Shown here piece after piece: positions 29,449 through 29,837 of a stretch of DNA of 29,837 bases. The DNA lies in contig JBOZIK010000001.1 in assembly GCA_051453625.1 (NCBI GenBank), positions 76,101,004 through 76,130,840 of the forward strand. The letters are read 5' to 3'. The first letter of the stretch is position 1. The number at the start of each line of letters is the position of its first letter. Source of the stretch: Welwitschia mirabilis. Its lineage: Eukaryota; Gnetophyta; Gnetopsida; Welwitschiales. The position numbers were made by a program, and so were the translations under genes. The notes under the pieces are model-generated. The model had not been told where the DNA came from. It saw nothing but the letters and a program-made list of their open reading frames with translations, and did not search any database.

Positions 29449-29837
29449 TATGAGGAATAAAATGATCCTTTAAAAGAAATGATTGATAAAATGAAGAAGA
29501 ATTCAGAAATCACCAATAAGAACCTAAAGAACTTAGTTGAAATCTTGTAATAAACATTATTATAAATACAACATCCTCAAAACTATGCTACTTCATTTTA
29601 CCTTAAGGAAAATGAAAAGAACTTAGAAAAAAATGATAATAATTCTTACTTTCAAATAGAAGATGAGGATTTAGATCAAATTTCCACATCTGACCCATTA
29701 AAAGATAAGTAAAAGGAAGATATCAATAATGAAACTCAATCTTTTAACAATCGGGATAAGGATGACCATCCATTAGATGATGATATTGAAGTATTATATT
29801 ATATCTCTATCATCCATTTACTGCTAGATAATTGAGA
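29449..29837 (+). pseudogene. Gag-like remnant, copy 2, runs off the window
   Basis: Positions 29449-29756 match 29040-29347 without indels. By eye about fourteen differences are seen, so the copies are roughly 95% identical. The same frame carries the same stops after EE, after EIL and after LKDK. It then continues beyond the duplicated part with RDKDDHPLDDDIEVLYYI before reaching the window edge. The shared stops mean that both copies descend from one already broken gag-like sequence. Confidence 0.45.

Overview
The window is a stretch of plant nuclear DNA, almost certainly from a flowering plant, made up mostly of old, decayed transposable elements. The evidence is a set of plant-type elements: an L1-type LINE with a zinc-binding reverse-transcriptase tail, CACTA-type terminal sequence with sub-terminal repeats, Copia-type LTR ends of the Sirevirus kind, and Ty3-type pol and gag-like remnants. 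The sequence is very rich in A+T and visibly poor in CpG. No intact host gene, rRNA, tRNA or CRISPR array could be supported. The species cannot be named from the sequence.

Layout. Positions 1-2545 (+ strand) hold the 3' end of a Sirevirus-like element: an env-like/plant-transposon-protein pseudogene, a polypurine tract, and an LTR of about 1.8 kb with a degenerate array of GGGGTTAACT-type motifs. Positions 2546-12377 carry only small repeats that I can name. Positions 12378-12772 are a CACTA-type right end with 38-bp palindromic sub-terminal repeats. Positions 13955-16015 are a LINE remnant. Positions 16390-18237 (- strand) are a second Sirevirus-like 3' end, related to the first and in the opposite orientation. 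Positions 18930-20289 are two near-identical ~630-bp copies on either side of a 100-N gap. Positions 23329-23804 are a second CACTA-like right end. Positions 23845-25870 are a decayed Ty3 pol, followed by LTR-like sequence with a TATA box. Positions 27337-29837 look like the start of another Ty3 element: U5, a decayed tRNA-Asp-type primer-binding site, a repeat-rich leader and gag-like coding sequence, the last again duplicated across a 100-N gap.

Nothing here appears able to act as a working gene set. Most in-frame stops in the old coding regions read TAG, TAA or TGA where CAG, CAA, CGA or TGG would be expected. This fits long-term loss of methylated cytosines. The most interesting signals are non-coding: the motif arrays inside the two Sirevirus-like LTRs, the regular 36-38 bp palindrome arrays of the CACTA ends, and a primer-binding site that differs from the expected sequence only by transitions. 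There are six N gaps. Two of the fixed 100-N gaps are flanked by duplicate contig ends and may be assembly artefacts.
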